A stretch of 64,000 bases of DNA from Anaerotruncus sp. G3(2012) (GCF_000403395.2 NZ_KE159657.1:79658-143657); one strand, 5' to 3'. Numbered from the stretch's first letter, positions 7,390 to 15,873 are shown. The notes: generated by a model from the letters alone, not told the origin. Made by a program: numbers and translations.

Positions 7390-8265
7390 ATGATCCGATT
7401 TGCAGATGAAAGTATGCGGGAGGCGCTGCGCCAGCTCTGGCACGAGTGCTTTGGGGACAACAATGATTATGTTGACCTGTATTTTGCCCAGCACGACATT
7501 GCCCGGCATACAATGGTGTTCATCGACGGGGAAACCCCGGTTTCGATGCTCTCGCTTCTGCCGATGACGGTGGTGACCCGGGCGGGGATTCTGCCTGCGC
7601 GGTACATCTATGCGGTGGCGACCAAGGCCAGCCACCGGGGGCGGGGGATCAGCACAAAGATGCTCGAAGCCGCCCACAAACATATGCGGCAGGCGGGCCT
7701 GAAACTTTCGGTGCTCGTCCCTGCGAGCGGGCCGCTCTATAATTTCTACGGCAAGCGGGGGTTTGAGGCGGCGTTCTATGCAGGGCACACGATTGTCACC
7801 AGGGATCAGATCCCGGAATACAACGGGAGTTTTGCGGTCAGCGAATCAACGGCGGAAGAGTTTATGGGCATCCGGGAAAATGCGTTTTCCGGGCGCACGA
7901 TGTTCGTCCGGTGGGATGGGGACGCCCTCTCCTACCGGCTGACCGACACCGCATTCAATGGCGGCGAAACCCTCACCCTCACCACCGGGGGGGCGCGTGC
8001 GGTCGCGGTCTGCTACAGCCGGAGCGGGTCGGTGCTGGTCAAGGAGCTTGCGCTCGATGGAATGACGATCGAAACCGCATTGGCCATCCTTCAGCGCAAG
8101 TATGACGCGCAGGAATACCATCTGCGCCTGCCGATGGACATCGAATGCCCCTATCCGCTTGAGCGGGTCGCTTCGGGTGCGGCCTACTGGTACGACACCG
8201 ACGCAAAAGCCCGGACATTCAGCACCGATGGCAGGGCGCCCTATATCAGTCTGGTATTGGATTAA
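7390..8265 (+). CDS. GNAT acetyltransferase, Eis-like
   Basis: A 291-aa protein. The N-terminal half is a GNAT domain with the acetyl-CoA loop in ATKASHRGRGISTKMLEAAHKHM and a following GLKLSVLVPASGPLYNFYGKRGF. The C-terminal half is an extra domain reminiscent of the sterol-carrier-like part of Eis proteins. The substrate cannot be inferred. It probably shares a transcript with the DUF2156 gene upstream. The downstream gap of about 100 bases contains no clear terminator. Confidence 0.85.
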   Translation: MIRFADESMREALRQLWHECFGDNNDYVDLYFAQHDIARHTMVFIDGETPVSMLSLLPMTVVTRAGILPARYIYAVATKASHRGRGISTKMLEAAHKHMRQAGLKLSVLVPASGPLYNFYGKRGFEAAFYAGHTIVTRDQIPEYNGSFAVSESTAEEFMGIRENAFSGRTMFVRWDGDALSYRLTDTAFNGGETLTLTTGGARAVAVCYSRSGSVLVKELALDGMTIETALAILQRKYDAQEYHLRLPMDIECPYPLERVASGAAYWYDTDAKARTFSTDGRAPYISLVLD

Positions 8266-8369
8266 ACAGCAAGGCCCCTGGCCGCCCTTTTGGGCAGCGG
8301 GAGAAATTGGTCAGGCTTTCAGGAACGCGTCCCCGCAGGTGCGGGAGGACAGAAAAGGAGTGTATCGAG

Positions 8370-8912
8370 ATGATTTATGTATTCCTTGCGGATGGCTTTG
8401 AGGAGATCGAGGGATTGACCGCAGTGGACGTTCTGCGGCGTGCGGAGCTGGAGGTCAGGACGGTCGGTGTGGGCGGCAGGACGGTGGCCGGCTCGCATGG
8501 GATCGTGGTCGGGACCGACCTGTCCGAGCAGGAGGTGGAGCCATCGGAAATCGAGATGATCGTTCTGCCGGGCGGGATGCCGGGAACCCTCAACCTCGAG
8601 CGTTCCCAGGCGGTTCAGGCAGCGATCGACTTCTGCGCCGCAAACGACAGATGGATTGCGGCGATCTGCGCGGCCCCGTCGATTTTGGGGCATAAAGGGC
8701 TTCTCGACGGGCGGGAGGCGACCTGTTTCCCCGGTTTTGAAGAGCAGCTCACCGGTGCCCGGCTTTCGGAGTCGTATGTCTGCGTCGATGGCCGGTTTGT
8801 CACCGGGCGCGGGATGGGTGTCGCGCTCGAGTTCGCCCTCAAGCTGGTGGAGCTGTTCAAGGGCAGGGAGCGGGCCGCGGTTCTGGAGGCATCACTGCAA
8901 TGCAGAGGGTAG
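8370..8912 (+). CDS. DJ-1/PfpI family protein (YajL/ThiJ type)
   Basis: A 180-aa protein of the DJ-1 superfamily. It has the N-terminal strand YVFLADGFEEIEG with the conserved Glu, and the nucleophile elbow IAAICAAPSILG containing the reactive Cys. Family members are protein/nucleotide deglycases, chaperones or oxidative-stress proteins. The ATG at 8370 has AAAGGAG at good distance. Its end overlaps the next gene by 13 bases, so the two are co-translated. Confidence 0.92.
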   Translation: MIYVFLADGFEEIEGLTAVDVLRRAELEVRTVGVGGRTVAGSHGIVVGTDLSEQEVEPSEIEMIVLPGGMPGTLNLERSQAVQAAIDFCAANDRWIAAICAAPSILGHKGLLDGREATCFPGFEEQLTGARLSESYVCVDGRFVTGRGMGVALEFALKLVELFKGRERAAVLEASLQCRG

Positions 8913-9520
8913 ACATCCGCCCGCTCAAGCAGAAGCTGCGCGCTGAGATCAAGGAATGGCGCAGGGCAATGCCCGATGGGCAGAAAAAGCGTGCGGACCG
9001 TAAAATACGGGAACGGCTGGTCCGCCTGCGGGAGTACGCGCGGTGTCATACCCTGCTTGCCTATGTATCCTTGCCGATCGAGGTGGACACGCTTGGGCTG
9101 ATTGAACGTGCCCTCGCGGATGGCAAGCGGGTGGCGGTTCCGCGGTGCATCGAGGGCAGCCACGAAATGGAGTTCTACTATATCACCGGGATGGATGACC
9201 TAGCCCCACAGACGTTCGGGGTTCTGGAACCGGTTCCCGGACGGTGTGAGCTGGTCACCCGATACGACGGGAGCATCTGTATCGTACCAGCGCTCGCCTA
9301 CGACCGCTCGGGGTTCCGGCTCGGCTATGGCGCTGGCTACTATGACCGGTTCCTTTCGCGGTATCCGCACCCGAAAATCGGGATCACCTATGCGCATAAC
9401 CTCTGCAAGGGGCTGTGGCATGGGCGGTATGATGTTGCGGTCGATCTCGTGGTAACCGAATCGCGGCTGTGTGTCTGCGCCGCACAGCCGCAGCGCACCA
9501 AATCGAAGAGAAGCAGGTGA
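8900..9520 (+). CDS. 5-formyltetrahydrofolate cyclo-ligase
   Basis: A 206-aa enzyme that turns 5-formyl-THF into 5,10-methenyl-THF with ATP. The signature is GFRLGYGAGYYDRFL; an N-terminal basic helix (LKQKLRAEIKEWRRAM) and TLLAYVSLPIEVDT also fit. It starts inside the end of the DJ-1 gene. A role in folate recycling complements thyX upstream, although the two are not in one operon. The end of the coding region is rich in Arg/Lys (QPQRTKSKRSR). Confidence 0.95.
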   Translation: MQRVDIRPLKQKLRAEIKEWRRAMPDGQKKRADRKIRERLVRLREYARCHTLLAYVSLPIEVDTLGLIERALADGKRVAVPRCIEGSHEMEFYYITGMDDLAPQTFGVLEPVPGRCELVTRYDGSICIVPALAYDRSGFRLGYGAGYYDRFLSRYPHPKIGITYAHNLCKGLWHGRYDVAVDLVVTESRLCVCAAQPQRTKSKRSR

Positions 9521-9660
9521 ACCGGTTGAGCCTCATTGGGCCTGGCGTTTCATCCGGCCTTTTTCATGGTGATCGCCGGTCGCTGGAAAGACCGAACCCG
9601 GAAGCTGTACGTCCAGCCTTGGGCGTGCGGTGGGCGTTTGCGTTCAAAATTGCAGAAAAG

Positions 9661-9694
9661 AGGAGTCCGGGAATACCCCGGGCTCCTTTTTCCG
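9661..9694. terminator. Bidirectional terminator
   Basis: GGAGTCCGGG and CCCGGGCTCC pair around AATAC (10 bp with one T-G), followed by a run of T on the plus strand. It separates the plus-strand folate gene from the convergent Cys-rich gene and can serve both. The preceding 9521-9660 holds nothing I recognise. Confidence 0.7.
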
Positions 9695-9714
9695 GTCGAT
9701 GTACGCGGGAAGGA

Positions 9715-9885
9715 TCAGCAGCAGCCGCCCCAACCAAACAGGATGATGATAATGAGAAGAATCCAGATCCAGCTTGCGTTGGAGCCGCCGAATCCCAGAC
9801 CGTTGCCGCCGCAGCATCCGCACCCGCAGTTGCAGTTGTTGCAAACCGGTACGCATCCACATCCACAGTTACAGTTGTTCATCAT
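9715..9885 (-). CDS. 56-aa Cys/Gly/Asn-rich spore-type peptide with C-terminal membrane segment
   Basis: The sequence starts MMNNCNCGCGCVPVCNNC, has Cys-Gly/Cys-Asn runs to about residue 28, and ends with a membrane-like segment WIWILLIIIILFGWGG and two Cys. It is below common ORF cut-offs. RBS AGAGAGG lies upstream. The hydrophobic end resembles YjcZ-type small sporulation proteins. The module order is the reverse of the related gene at 31933-32181. The upstream element TGTAACCCA-N14-CATAGTATAA is shared exactly with that gene and matches a SigK-type promoter, so expression in the mother cell late in sporulation is likely. Confidence 0.8.
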   Translation of the reverse strand: MMNNCNCGCGCVPVCNNCNCGCGCCGGNGLGFGGSNASWIWILLIIIILFGWGGCC

Positions 9886-9919
9886 GATTGATTGACACCT
9901 CTCTAGTTAGTGATTTGTT

Positions 9920-9952
9920 TTATACTATGTGGGGGGCCAAAAATGGGTTACA
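9920..9952 (-). promoter_or_regulatory. SigK-like promoter
   Basis: On the minus strand TGTAACCCA (9944-9952), 14 bases, CATAGTATAA (9920-9929). This fits the SigK pattern (AC at -35, CATAnnnTA at -10). The same two blocks with the same spacing precede the second Cys-rich gene at 32212-32244. Confidence 0.7.
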
Positions 9953-10016
9953 ACAGGGGCAGAGCGGCGAACGGAAAAAATTTACGAATTATTTATGATT
10001 AAATCTCCCGAAGGAT

Positions 10017-10045
10017 TTGATTATTGTGCCAATTTGAGGTATTAT
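10017..10045 (+). promoter_or_regulatory. Sigma-A promoter of mltG
   Basis: TTGATT (10017-10022), 17-base spacer, TATTAT (10040-10045), 83 bases before the mltG start. RBS GGATAAGGAGG precedes the ATG. Confidence 0.55.
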
Positions 10046-10127
10046 ATATGATATATCGGCAAATTGTACTTTTCCGCCCGCAAAAGAACGACAAAAATGG
10101 CGTTCCGGCGGAGGATAAGGAGGACAT

Positions 10128-11777
10128 ATGAGCACCAATGATGAGTTTGAAAGCCTGATCCGCAACTTCAAGCTGGATGATATGGAACCGCCTCCCGGTT
10201 CGGGGGCTGCGGGACGCAGGGCTTTTGACTTTGACCGTGAGGAACAACAACCCAGCCCCCGCGCCGCACAGGCGACCGCTCCGCGTCCGTCCGCACAGCA
10301 GGCGCGCTCCTCCGCGCAGCAGCGGCAGCAGATGCGGACAGGCCATCCGCAGCAGAGGGCAGTGCGCCCGTCCCGACAGGGGGTGGCGGCGCCTCAATAT
10401 CAGCAGGCGACCGCTCCGCAGTATCCGATGCAGCCGCAGTACCCTGCACCGCAGACGAATCCCCCACAGATGCAGGCTCGCCGGAAGGAGTTTCAGGTGC
10501 AGATTGATGAGGATGCGTACGGCCCGTCCGGGTCGCCGCGCAGTTACCCGGCCATGCAGCCGGTCCGCGCAGCAGGCGGCGGAGGCGGTGGATATGGCGG
10601 CGGCTACGATGACGAAGAAGATGAGGACGAGTATGAAGGCGGCGGAGGCGGACGCTGGTTCAAAGCGATCATCGCGCTGATCGTTGTTCTGGCGGTTTCG
10701 GTTTTCCTGGCGTTTTTCGCGCTTGAAACCGCCAGCGACCTGTTCGGCCTAAACAAGGCGGAGGGGGAGGTCGAATTTACCCTCCCGGCGGGGCTTACTA
10801 CTGCGGAAATCGCGGAAAAGCTGCAAACCGAAGGGATCATCACCCAGCCGCTGGTCTTTCAGATTTATGCCGACTTCAAGGACGATACCGCCAAATACGA
10901 GCCGGGAAACTACACCCTCAACAAGAACATGGGGTATGACCAGATCATGATGAAGTTCCGCACCGGCTCCAAGATCCTGATTGAGGTCCGGGTGTTGTTC
11001 TATGAGGGTATGACCCTCAGCGAGATGGCGCAGAGCCTCGAAGAGGCGGAGGTCTGTACGGCGGACGCGCTTTATGAATATCTCAATACTGCTGATCTTT
11101 CGGATTACGACTTTGTCGCGGAGATTCCGCGCAGCGCGGACCGGTTCCGCAAATATGAAGGGTATTTCTTCCCGGACACCTACAATTTCTATAAAGACAT
11201 GAAACCGGCACAGGTGGTGCAGCGGTTCTTCAATAACTTCTATAACCGGGTGATAGCGGATGAAGAACTGACCGAGCGGCTGTCGGCTGTCGGGATGAGT
11301 GTCGATCAGGCGATCACCCTTGCTTCGGTGATCCAGAAAGAGGCGAGCAACGCCGAGCAGATGGGGAATGTGTCGGGCGTATTCCACAACCGCCTTGCGG
11401 AGGGAAGCCAGCTGCCGCAGCTTCAGTCGGATGTTACGCGTGATTATGTTAACAACTATATTAAACCGTTTCTCGACGATGCGGTGGACAAAGAGTCCAA
11501 CCCCGATGCGGTTGACCCGAATCAGGCGATGTATGATGCGTACAACACCTATGTCTGCAAAGGGCTGCCGGTCGGACCGGTCTGCAACCCGGGCTTGGAG
11601 GCGATCCGGGCAGCGCTCTACCCGGCCCAGAACAACTACTATTACTTTGTTACCGATGAGGCGGGCAACTATTACTATGCATCCACCCTCGCCGAGCACG
11701 ACCAGAATGTTGCGGTTGCGGCGCAGAACGGCAAGGTACACGGCACCGCCGCGGACACCGATGCGCCGGAGGCGTAA
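10128..11777 (+). CDS. mltG: Endolytic murein transglycosylase MltG (YceG-like) with long N-terminal extension
   Basis: A 549-aa protein. Residues 1-180 are a low-complexity cytoplasmic region rich in Gln, Pro, Arg and Ala, then Gly and acidic residues; one membrane helix follows (FKAIIALIVVLAVSVFLAFF). The LysM-like and YceG catalytic parts come next, with the conserved catalytic glutamate in LASVIQKEASNAEQM and later LPVGPVCNPGLEAI and YYYFVTD. MltG cuts nascent glycan strands at the membrane and sets their length. The order mltG then U32 peptidase matches the yrrL...yrrO neighbourhood of Bacillus. The cytoplasmic extension is longer than in the usual 340-400-residue enzymes. Confidence 0.93.
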   Translation: MSTNDEFESLIRNFKLDDMEPPPGSGAAGRRAFDFDREEQQPSPRAAQATAPRPSAQQARSSAQQRQQMRTGHPQQRAVRPSRQGVAAPQYQQATAPQYPMQPQYPAPQTNPPQMQARRKEFQVQIDEDAYGPSGSPRSYPAMQPVRAAGGGGGGYGGGYDDEEDEDEYEGGGGGRWFKAIIALIVVLAVSVFLAFFALETASDLFGLNKAEGEVEFTLPAGLTTAEIAEKLQTEGIITQPLVFQIYADFKDDTAKYEPGNYTLNKNMGYDQIMMKFRTGSKILIEVRVLFYEGMTLSEMAQSLEEAEVCTADALYEYLNTADLSDYDFVAEIPRSADRFRKYEGYFFPDTYNFYKDMKPAQVVQRFFNNFYNRVIADEELTERLSAVGMSVDQAITLASVIQKEASNAEQMGNVSGVFHNRLAEGSQLPQLQSDVTRDYVNNYIKPFLDDAVDKESNPDAVDPNQAMYDAYNTYVCKGLPVGPVCNPGLEAIRAALYPAQNNYYYFVTDEAGNYYYASTLAEHDQNVAVAAQNGKVHGTAADTDAPEA

Positions 11778-11784
11778 AGACTGC

Positions 11785-13026
11785 ATGAAAAAGGGGAATC
11801 CTGTTTTGCAGATGCCAGAGCTGCTCTCCCCGGCGGGTGACCGGGAATGTCTGGAAGCCGCGATCCGCTATGGAGCGGATGCGGTTTACCTCGGCGGCAC
11901 ACAGTTCGGTATGCGTGCCGCTTCGGCCAACTTCGACGCGGACGGACTGAAAGCCGCTTGCACCTATGCACACGAACGCGGGACGCGGGTGTATCTCACC
12001 TGCAATACCCTCCCGACCAACGAGGAGGCCGAACAGCTTCCCGAATTTCTGCGGATGGCGCAGGAGGCCGGAGTGGACGCGTTGATCGTGGCGGATGTGG
12101 GTATTCTGATGCTTGCCCGTCGGGTCGTCCCCGCGCTGCCGGTCCATATCTCGACGCAGGCGGGGGTCGTCAACTATCTCACCGCGACCGAGCTTTTTCG
12201 GCTGGGGGCGTCCCGTGTGGTACTCGCGCGCGAGCTTTCGCTCGATACGATCCGTGTCATCAGGGACAAGGCCCCGCCCGAACTCGAACTGGAAGCGTTC
12301 GTCCATGGGGCGATGTGCATGTCCTTTTCAGGCCGGTGCCTTATCAGCAGTTATCTGACCCGGCGGGATGCCAACCGCGGTGAATGTGCGCAGCCCTGCC
12401 GCTGGAATTACCGTCTGGTTGAGGAGAAGCGTCCGGGGCAGTATTTCCCGATCTTTGAGGATGAGCGGGGCAGCTACCTGCTCAATGCGAAAGACCTCTG
12501 TATGATCGAGCATATTGACAAGCTGGCGCAGGCGGGGATCACCTCGTTCAAGATCGAAGGGCGGGCAAAATCCGCCTACTATACCGCAGTGATAACCAAT
12601 GCCTACCGCGGCGCGATTGACGCTTATCGGCGTGACCCCGAGCGGTTTGAGCCGCCCCCATGGACATTGGAGGAGGTCAACCGGGTCAGCCACCGGGAAT
12701 ATTCGACCGGGTTTTACTTTGACCGCCCCGACCAGCGCGACCGGGATGGCGGCTATATCCGCGAATGGGAGATTGTCGCGGTGGTGGGCGGCTGGGAGGA
12801 CGGCAGTTTGGTGGTCACCGAGCGCAACCGGTTCACCCGGGGCGACCGGGTGGAAATCATGATCCCGCACAGCAGGCCGGTTTTATTTGAGATCGGGATG
12901 ATTCTCGATCCGGAGTGCGGGGAGGTTGAGTCCGCCTGCCATCCAATGCGGCGTTATCTGCTCCCATATGACACCCCCCTGCCAGCCGGGTCGATCCTGC
13001 GCAGGCAGGCGGCAGAAACGATTTGA
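11785..13026 (+). CDS. U32 family peptidase-like protein (tRNA hydroxylation type)
   Basis: A 413-aa protein. N-terminal MPELLSPAGDRECLEAAIRYG and GADAVYLGG are characteristic of U32. The Cys-containing region HGAMCMSFSGRCLIS, then ANRGECAQPCRWNY supplies the cluster-binding cysteines known in this group. SFKIEGRAKSAYY is also conserved. Family members such as TrhP/YrrO act in prephenate-dependent 5-hydroxyuridine formation in tRNA rather than as proteases. It follows mltG by eight bases and is followed by yebC, probably one transcript. Confidence 0.92.
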   Translation: MKKGNPVLQMPELLSPAGDRECLEAAIRYGADAVYLGGTQFGMRAASANFDADGLKAACTYAHERGTRVYLTCNTLPTNEEAEQLPEFLRMAQEAGVDALIVADVGILMLARRVVPALPVHISTQAGVVNYLTATELFRLGASRVVLARELSLDTIRVIRDKAPPELELEAFVHGAMCMSFSGRCLISSYLTRRDANRGECAQPCRWNYRLVEEKRPGQYFPIFEDERGSYLLNAKDLCMIEHIDKLAQAGITSFKIEGRAKSAYYTAVITNAYRGAIDAYRRDPERFEPPPWTLEEVNRVSHREYSTGFYFDRPDQRDRDGGYIREWEIVAVVGGWEDGSLVVTERNRFTRGDRVEIMIPHSRPVLFEIGMILDPECGEVESACHPMRRYLLPYDTPLPAGSILRRQAAETI

Positions 13027-13061
13027 AAGTCAGCACACCATGGAAAGAAAGGTTGAAAAAA

Positions 13062-13805
13062 ATGTCAGGACATTCCAAATGGGCGAATATCAAACGGAAA
13101 AAAGAGAAAACGGATGGCGCAAAAGCCAAAATTTTTACCAAAATTGGACGGGAAATCACGGTTGCCGCGCGCGAGGGCGGTTCCGACCCGAATAACAACA
13201 GCCGGCTGGCTACACTGATCGCCAAAGCCAAAGCGAACAATGTCCCGAACGACAACATTGAGCGTCTGCTCAAGAAAGCGAGCGAGGGCAAGGAGAACTA
13301 CGAGGAGATTACATACGAGGGCTATGGGCCTTCGGGTGTAGCAGTCATCGTTGAGACTCTGAGCGACAACCGTAACCGCACTGCCGGCGACCTGCGCCAC
13401 TATTTCGATAAATGCGGTGGCAACCTCGGGCAGAGCGGGAGCGTGTCGTTCCTTTTCGAGCGTAGAGGCATGATCTACATTGAGAATGAAGACAACCAGA
13501 TCGACGAGGAAAAGGTGATGGATGACGCATTTGCGGCGGGTGCATCCGACTTTGACTATGAGGACGGGATGATTACGATTGTCACCGAGCCGAATGATGT
13601 GACCAAGGTCGCATCCGCGCTTGAAAAGCTGGGCTATACCTACGATTCCGCCGAGGCTGAGTATATCCCAATGACCAAAACCCAGATCACCGATGAGGAA
13701 CTGGTCAAAAAGATGGAAAAACTGCTCGATCTGTTTGACGACAACGATGATGTGCAGAACGTCTATCACAACTGGGACATGCCCGAGGAGCCGGACGAGG
13801 ATTAA
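13062..13805 (+). CDS. yebC: YebC/PmpR family transcription or translation regulator
   Basis: A 247-aa protein beginning MSGHSKWANIKRKKEKTDGA, the standard YebC start. Other conserved parts are GGSDPNNNSRLATLIAKAKA, YEGYGPSGVAVIVE and the C-terminal YIPMTKTQI. Members are cytosolic; some act as transcription regulators, and recent work assigns others to relief of ribosome stalling. An upstream in-frame extension to 13023 is ignored because the family starts at MSGHSKW, preceded by AGAAAGG. Confidence 0.96.
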   Translation: MSGHSKWANIKRKKEKTDGAKAKIFTKIGREITVAAREGGSDPNNNSRLATLIAKAKANNVPNDNIERLLKKASEGKENYEEITYEGYGPSGVAVIVETLSDNRNRTAGDLRHYFDKCGGNLGQSGSVSFLFERRGMIYIENEDNQIDEEKVMDDAFAAGASDFDYEDGMITIVTEPNDVTKVASALEKLGYTYDSAEAEYIPMTKTQITDEELVKKMEKLLDLFDDNDDVQNVYHNWDMPEEPDED

Positions 13806-13825
13806 AATTCTGTTTTGCAATTTTG

Positions 13826-13920
13826 ATGAGGGGGCTTTTTCACTTGCAAAAAGCCCCCCTCTTGCCGCCGGCGGCGGGGGCTCTGCCCCCTGACCCCGCG
13901 ATTTTTTGAAAAAAATCGAG
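13826..13920. repeat. Dispersed palindromic intergenic repeat (terminator-like), copy A
   Basis: Three hairpins in a row: AGGGGGCTTTTT/AAAAAGCCCCCCT (13828-13861), a GC-rich GGGGGC-TCT-GCCCCC unit ending CTGACCCCGCG, and GATTTTTT/AAAAAATC. The arrangement (GC hairpin, GACCCCG, then an A/T hairpin) recurs in reverse order near 45677-45807. The first hairpin probably also terminates yebC. Confidence 0.55.
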
Positions 13921-13930
13921 TAAAACTTTA

Positions 13931-14090
13931 GGGCTTGTTTGAAAATAGAGAAATAGACGGATGGTTCGTAAAAAGCGAGCGGTTGCAAGGAAAAAAGCAC
14001 AGGAATACTTGCTGTATTCCGCGCATTTTTGACGCGGCAGCTGCCGCTTTTTGTAGAAAAAGACGGCTATTTCGATTTTTCAAACAGCCC
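13931..14090. repeat. MITE-like element with terminal inverted repeats
   Basis: A 160-base non-coding block. The left end GGGCTTGTTTGAAAAT and the reverse complement of the right end (GGGCTGTTTGAAAAAT) are near-identical, and similarity extends over about 27 bases (to GAAATAG). Inside is a hairpin GGAATAC-TTGCT-GTATTCC and GCGGCAGCTGCCGC. No ORF. The layout fits a miniature inverted-repeat element; only one copy is in the window. Confidence 0.55.
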
Positions 14091-14169
14091 CTAGGTTTAG
14101 GTCGGGGAAGAAGGAAGTTGCGCCCAGCCTGCCGGGGCGGGTCCGAACTGTGAATTGGAGGAAAGATGG

Positions 14170-14604
14170 ATGGAAAATCGAGTGGAACGGGCGGTCACAA
14201 ACCATGATAGAGGGTATAACTGTGCACAGTCGGTCGTCTGCGCCTACTGCGAACTGTTCGGGATGGACGAATCCACCGCGTTCCGGCTGGCGGAAGGGTT
14301 CGGCGGCGGCATGGGCGGCATGCAGGACGGGACCTGCGGCGCAGTGACCGCAATGTATATGCTGGCAGGGGTGAAAGGCAGCAGCGGCGGGGTCGAAAAC
14401 GGGATCAGCAAGGTGGAAACCTATGAGCAGGTACAGAAGCTCTGCGCGGCGTTCAAGGAGCAGAATGGTACGGTGATCTGTCGCGAGCTGCTCGAAAAGA
14501 ATGATATGTCGCTCGAACGGCCATGCAACCGCTGGATTGCGGATGCTGCCCGGATCGTGGAGGCACAGCTTGTCGGGGATGCAGAGGCACAGACCCAAAA
14601 ATGA
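14170..14604 (+). CDS. C_GCAxxG_C_C family redox protein
   Basis: A 144-aa protein. It has the family pattern: YNCAQSVVCAY, then GGGMGGMQDGTCGAVTAM and later Cys residues (LCAAF, TVICREL, RPCNRW). Such proteins are small cytosolic redox or metal-binding proteins, often next to radical SAM or oxidoreductase genes. The ATG at 14170 has GGAGGA eight bases upstream. The stop overlaps the start of a radical SAM gene (ATGA), so the two products probably work together. Confidence 0.88.
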   Translation: MENRVERAVTNHDRGYNCAQSVVCAYCELFGMDESTAFRLAEGFGGGMGGMQDGTCGAVTAMYMLAGVKGSSGGVENGISKVETYEQVQKLCAAFKEQNGTVICRELLEKNDMSLERPCNRWIADAARIVEAQLVGDAEAQTQK

Positions 14605-15485
14605 TCCGGATTACGAATTGCAGGCTTTGTCCGCGCGTCTGCGGGGCTGACCGCACATCCGGGCAGGGAGACTGCGGCGGCGGAAATCAGGTGCGGGTGG
14701 CGCGTGCTGCCCTGCACTTTTGGGAGGAACCCTGTATCAGCGGTCAGAACGGATCGGGCACTGTCTTTTTCTCGGGATGCCCGCTGCGCTGCTGCTTCTG
14801 CCAAAATGGAAAGATCAGTGCGGGGAATTTTGGAAAAGAGATTTCGGTCAATCGGTTGGCCGAAATTTTTCTTATGTTGCAGGCACAGGGGGCACATAAC
14901 ATCAATCTGGTGAACCCGACCCATTACCTCCCGTGGGTGCGGGACGCATTACAGCTTGCCAGGCTGCGGGTGCCGGTGGTCTGGAACTCGGGCGGCTATG
15001 AGCGGGCGGAAGCCCTGCGCGCGATGGAGGGACTGGTGGATATCTACCTGCCTGATCTGAAATATGCCGGCTCTGTCCGGGCGGAGCGTTATTCCGGTGC
15101 GTCCGATTATTGGGCGGCAGCTACCAAAGCAATCCGGGAGATGCACCGCCAGACGGGAAAACCAGTGTGGGATGCGTCCGGCCTGCTTCGGAAAGGGGTG
15201 GTGATCCGGCATCTTGTGCTGCCAAAGGGGGTACAGGATGCGGCAGCAGTGCTCGACTGGATCGCGGGGACTTTCCTGCCGGGGGAAGTGCTTGTCAGCC
15301 TGATGAGCCAGTACACCCCATGCGGTGATCTGGAGCGGTTCCCTGAGCTGCGACGGAGGGTCAGCAGCTATGAATATAAAATAGTGTTGGCACATGCGCA
15401 GTCGCTCGGGCTGGAAGGGTTTATGCAGGAGCGTTCCTCCGCGCGGGAGGAATACACACCGCCGTTTGATCTGGAAGGAGTCTGA
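14601..15485 (+). CDS. Radical SAM protein, PflA-like
   Basis: A 294-aa protein. N-terminal Cys motif NCRLCPRVCGADR, then the radical SAM cluster motif CxxxCxxC in FFSGCPLRCCFCQN, and further core pieces NINLVNPTHYLPWV and VWNSGGYE, ending with LKYAGSVRAERYSGASDYW and LMSQYTPCGD. It resembles the uncharacterised pyruvate formate-lyase-activating-enzyme-like group (AmmeMemoRadiSam-type relatives). The natural substrate is unknown. It is translationally coupled to the preceding redox protein. Confidence 0.9.
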   Translation: MIRITNCRLCPRVCGADRTSGQGDCGGGNQVRVARAALHFWEEPCISGQNGSGTVFFSGCPLRCCFCQNGKISAGNFGKEISVNRLAEIFLMLQAQGAHNINLVNPTHYLPWVRDALQLARLRVPVVWNSGGYERAEALRAMEGLVDIYLPDLKYAGSVRAERYSGASDYWAAATKAIREMHRQTGKPVWDASGLLRKGVVIRHLVLPKGVQDAAAVLDWIAGTFLPGEVLVSLMSQYTPCGDLERFPELRRRVSSYEYKIVLAHAQSLGLEGFMQERSSAREEYTPPFDLEGV

Positions 15486-15496
15486 AAACGCTGGGG

Positions 15497-15751
15497 TCAT
15501 GCGGCGTGCAGGATGGTCCGCCGGTGTCTGGAAAAGGGCAGGTGCCGGAGGTCTTTCAGCCGGATAAAAAATCTCCGGCGGCTCATCCGGGCACAGAAAA
15601 CCCCAAAACCAGTGCAGGCGGTGAGCTGCACAGCAAACTGTACCGGGTTAATCATGTCGGTTTCCAATGCACCGACTGTGCCAAATACCAGAAAGAATGC
15701 GAGCAATACGCCTGCCTGGAAAAGGAAGCGGACCCGCCTGACCAGTTTCAT
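15497..15751 (-). CDS. Small two-helix membrane protein, divergent from S24 repressor
   Basis: An 84-aa protein with two hydrophobic segments (FLFQAGVLLAFFLVFGTVGA; FAVQLTACTGFGVFC) and basic ends. No family recognised. RBS AGGTGAAGGT and a strong promoter (TTGACA-17-TATAGT) lie upstream on the minus strand. A LexA-like box (15780-15792) and a dyad operator in the promoter spacer suggest repression by the adjacent S24 repressor. In Bacillus the SOS division inhibitor yneA is divergent from lexA; this protein has no LysM, so the parallel is positional only. Confidence 0.7.
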   Translation of the reverse strand: MKLVRRVRFLFQAGVLLAFFLVFGTVGALETDMINPVQFAVQLTACTGFGVFCARMSRRRFFIRLKDLRHLPFSRHRRTILHAA

Positions 15752-15779
15752 ACCTTCACCTGCTTTTTTTTAAAATTAG

Positions 15780-15873
15780 GAACGTTTGTTTCTAAAACTA
15801 TAATACAACTTTTTGGAGTTGTCAAGCTAAAGAACAACTTTTTATCGAAATTTGAATTGACAAAAACAACTAC
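15780..15873. promoter_or_regulatory. Operator region: LexA-like box, dyad and repeated ACAACT
   Basis: GAACGTTTGTTTC (15780-15792) resembles the Gram-positive LexA box GAACN4GTTC. ACAACT-N6-AGTTGT (15805-15822) is a perfect dyad. ACAACT recurs at 15834 and 15865, giving three copies 29-31 bases apart across both divergent promoters. Confidence 0.55.
15797..15825 (-). promoter_or_regulatory. Sigma-A promoter of the 84-aa membrane protein gene
   Basis: On the minus strand TTGACA (15820-15825), 17 bases, TATAGT (15797-15802). The spacer is filled by the dyad ACAACT-TTTTGG-AGTTGT (15805-15822). Confidence 0.75.
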
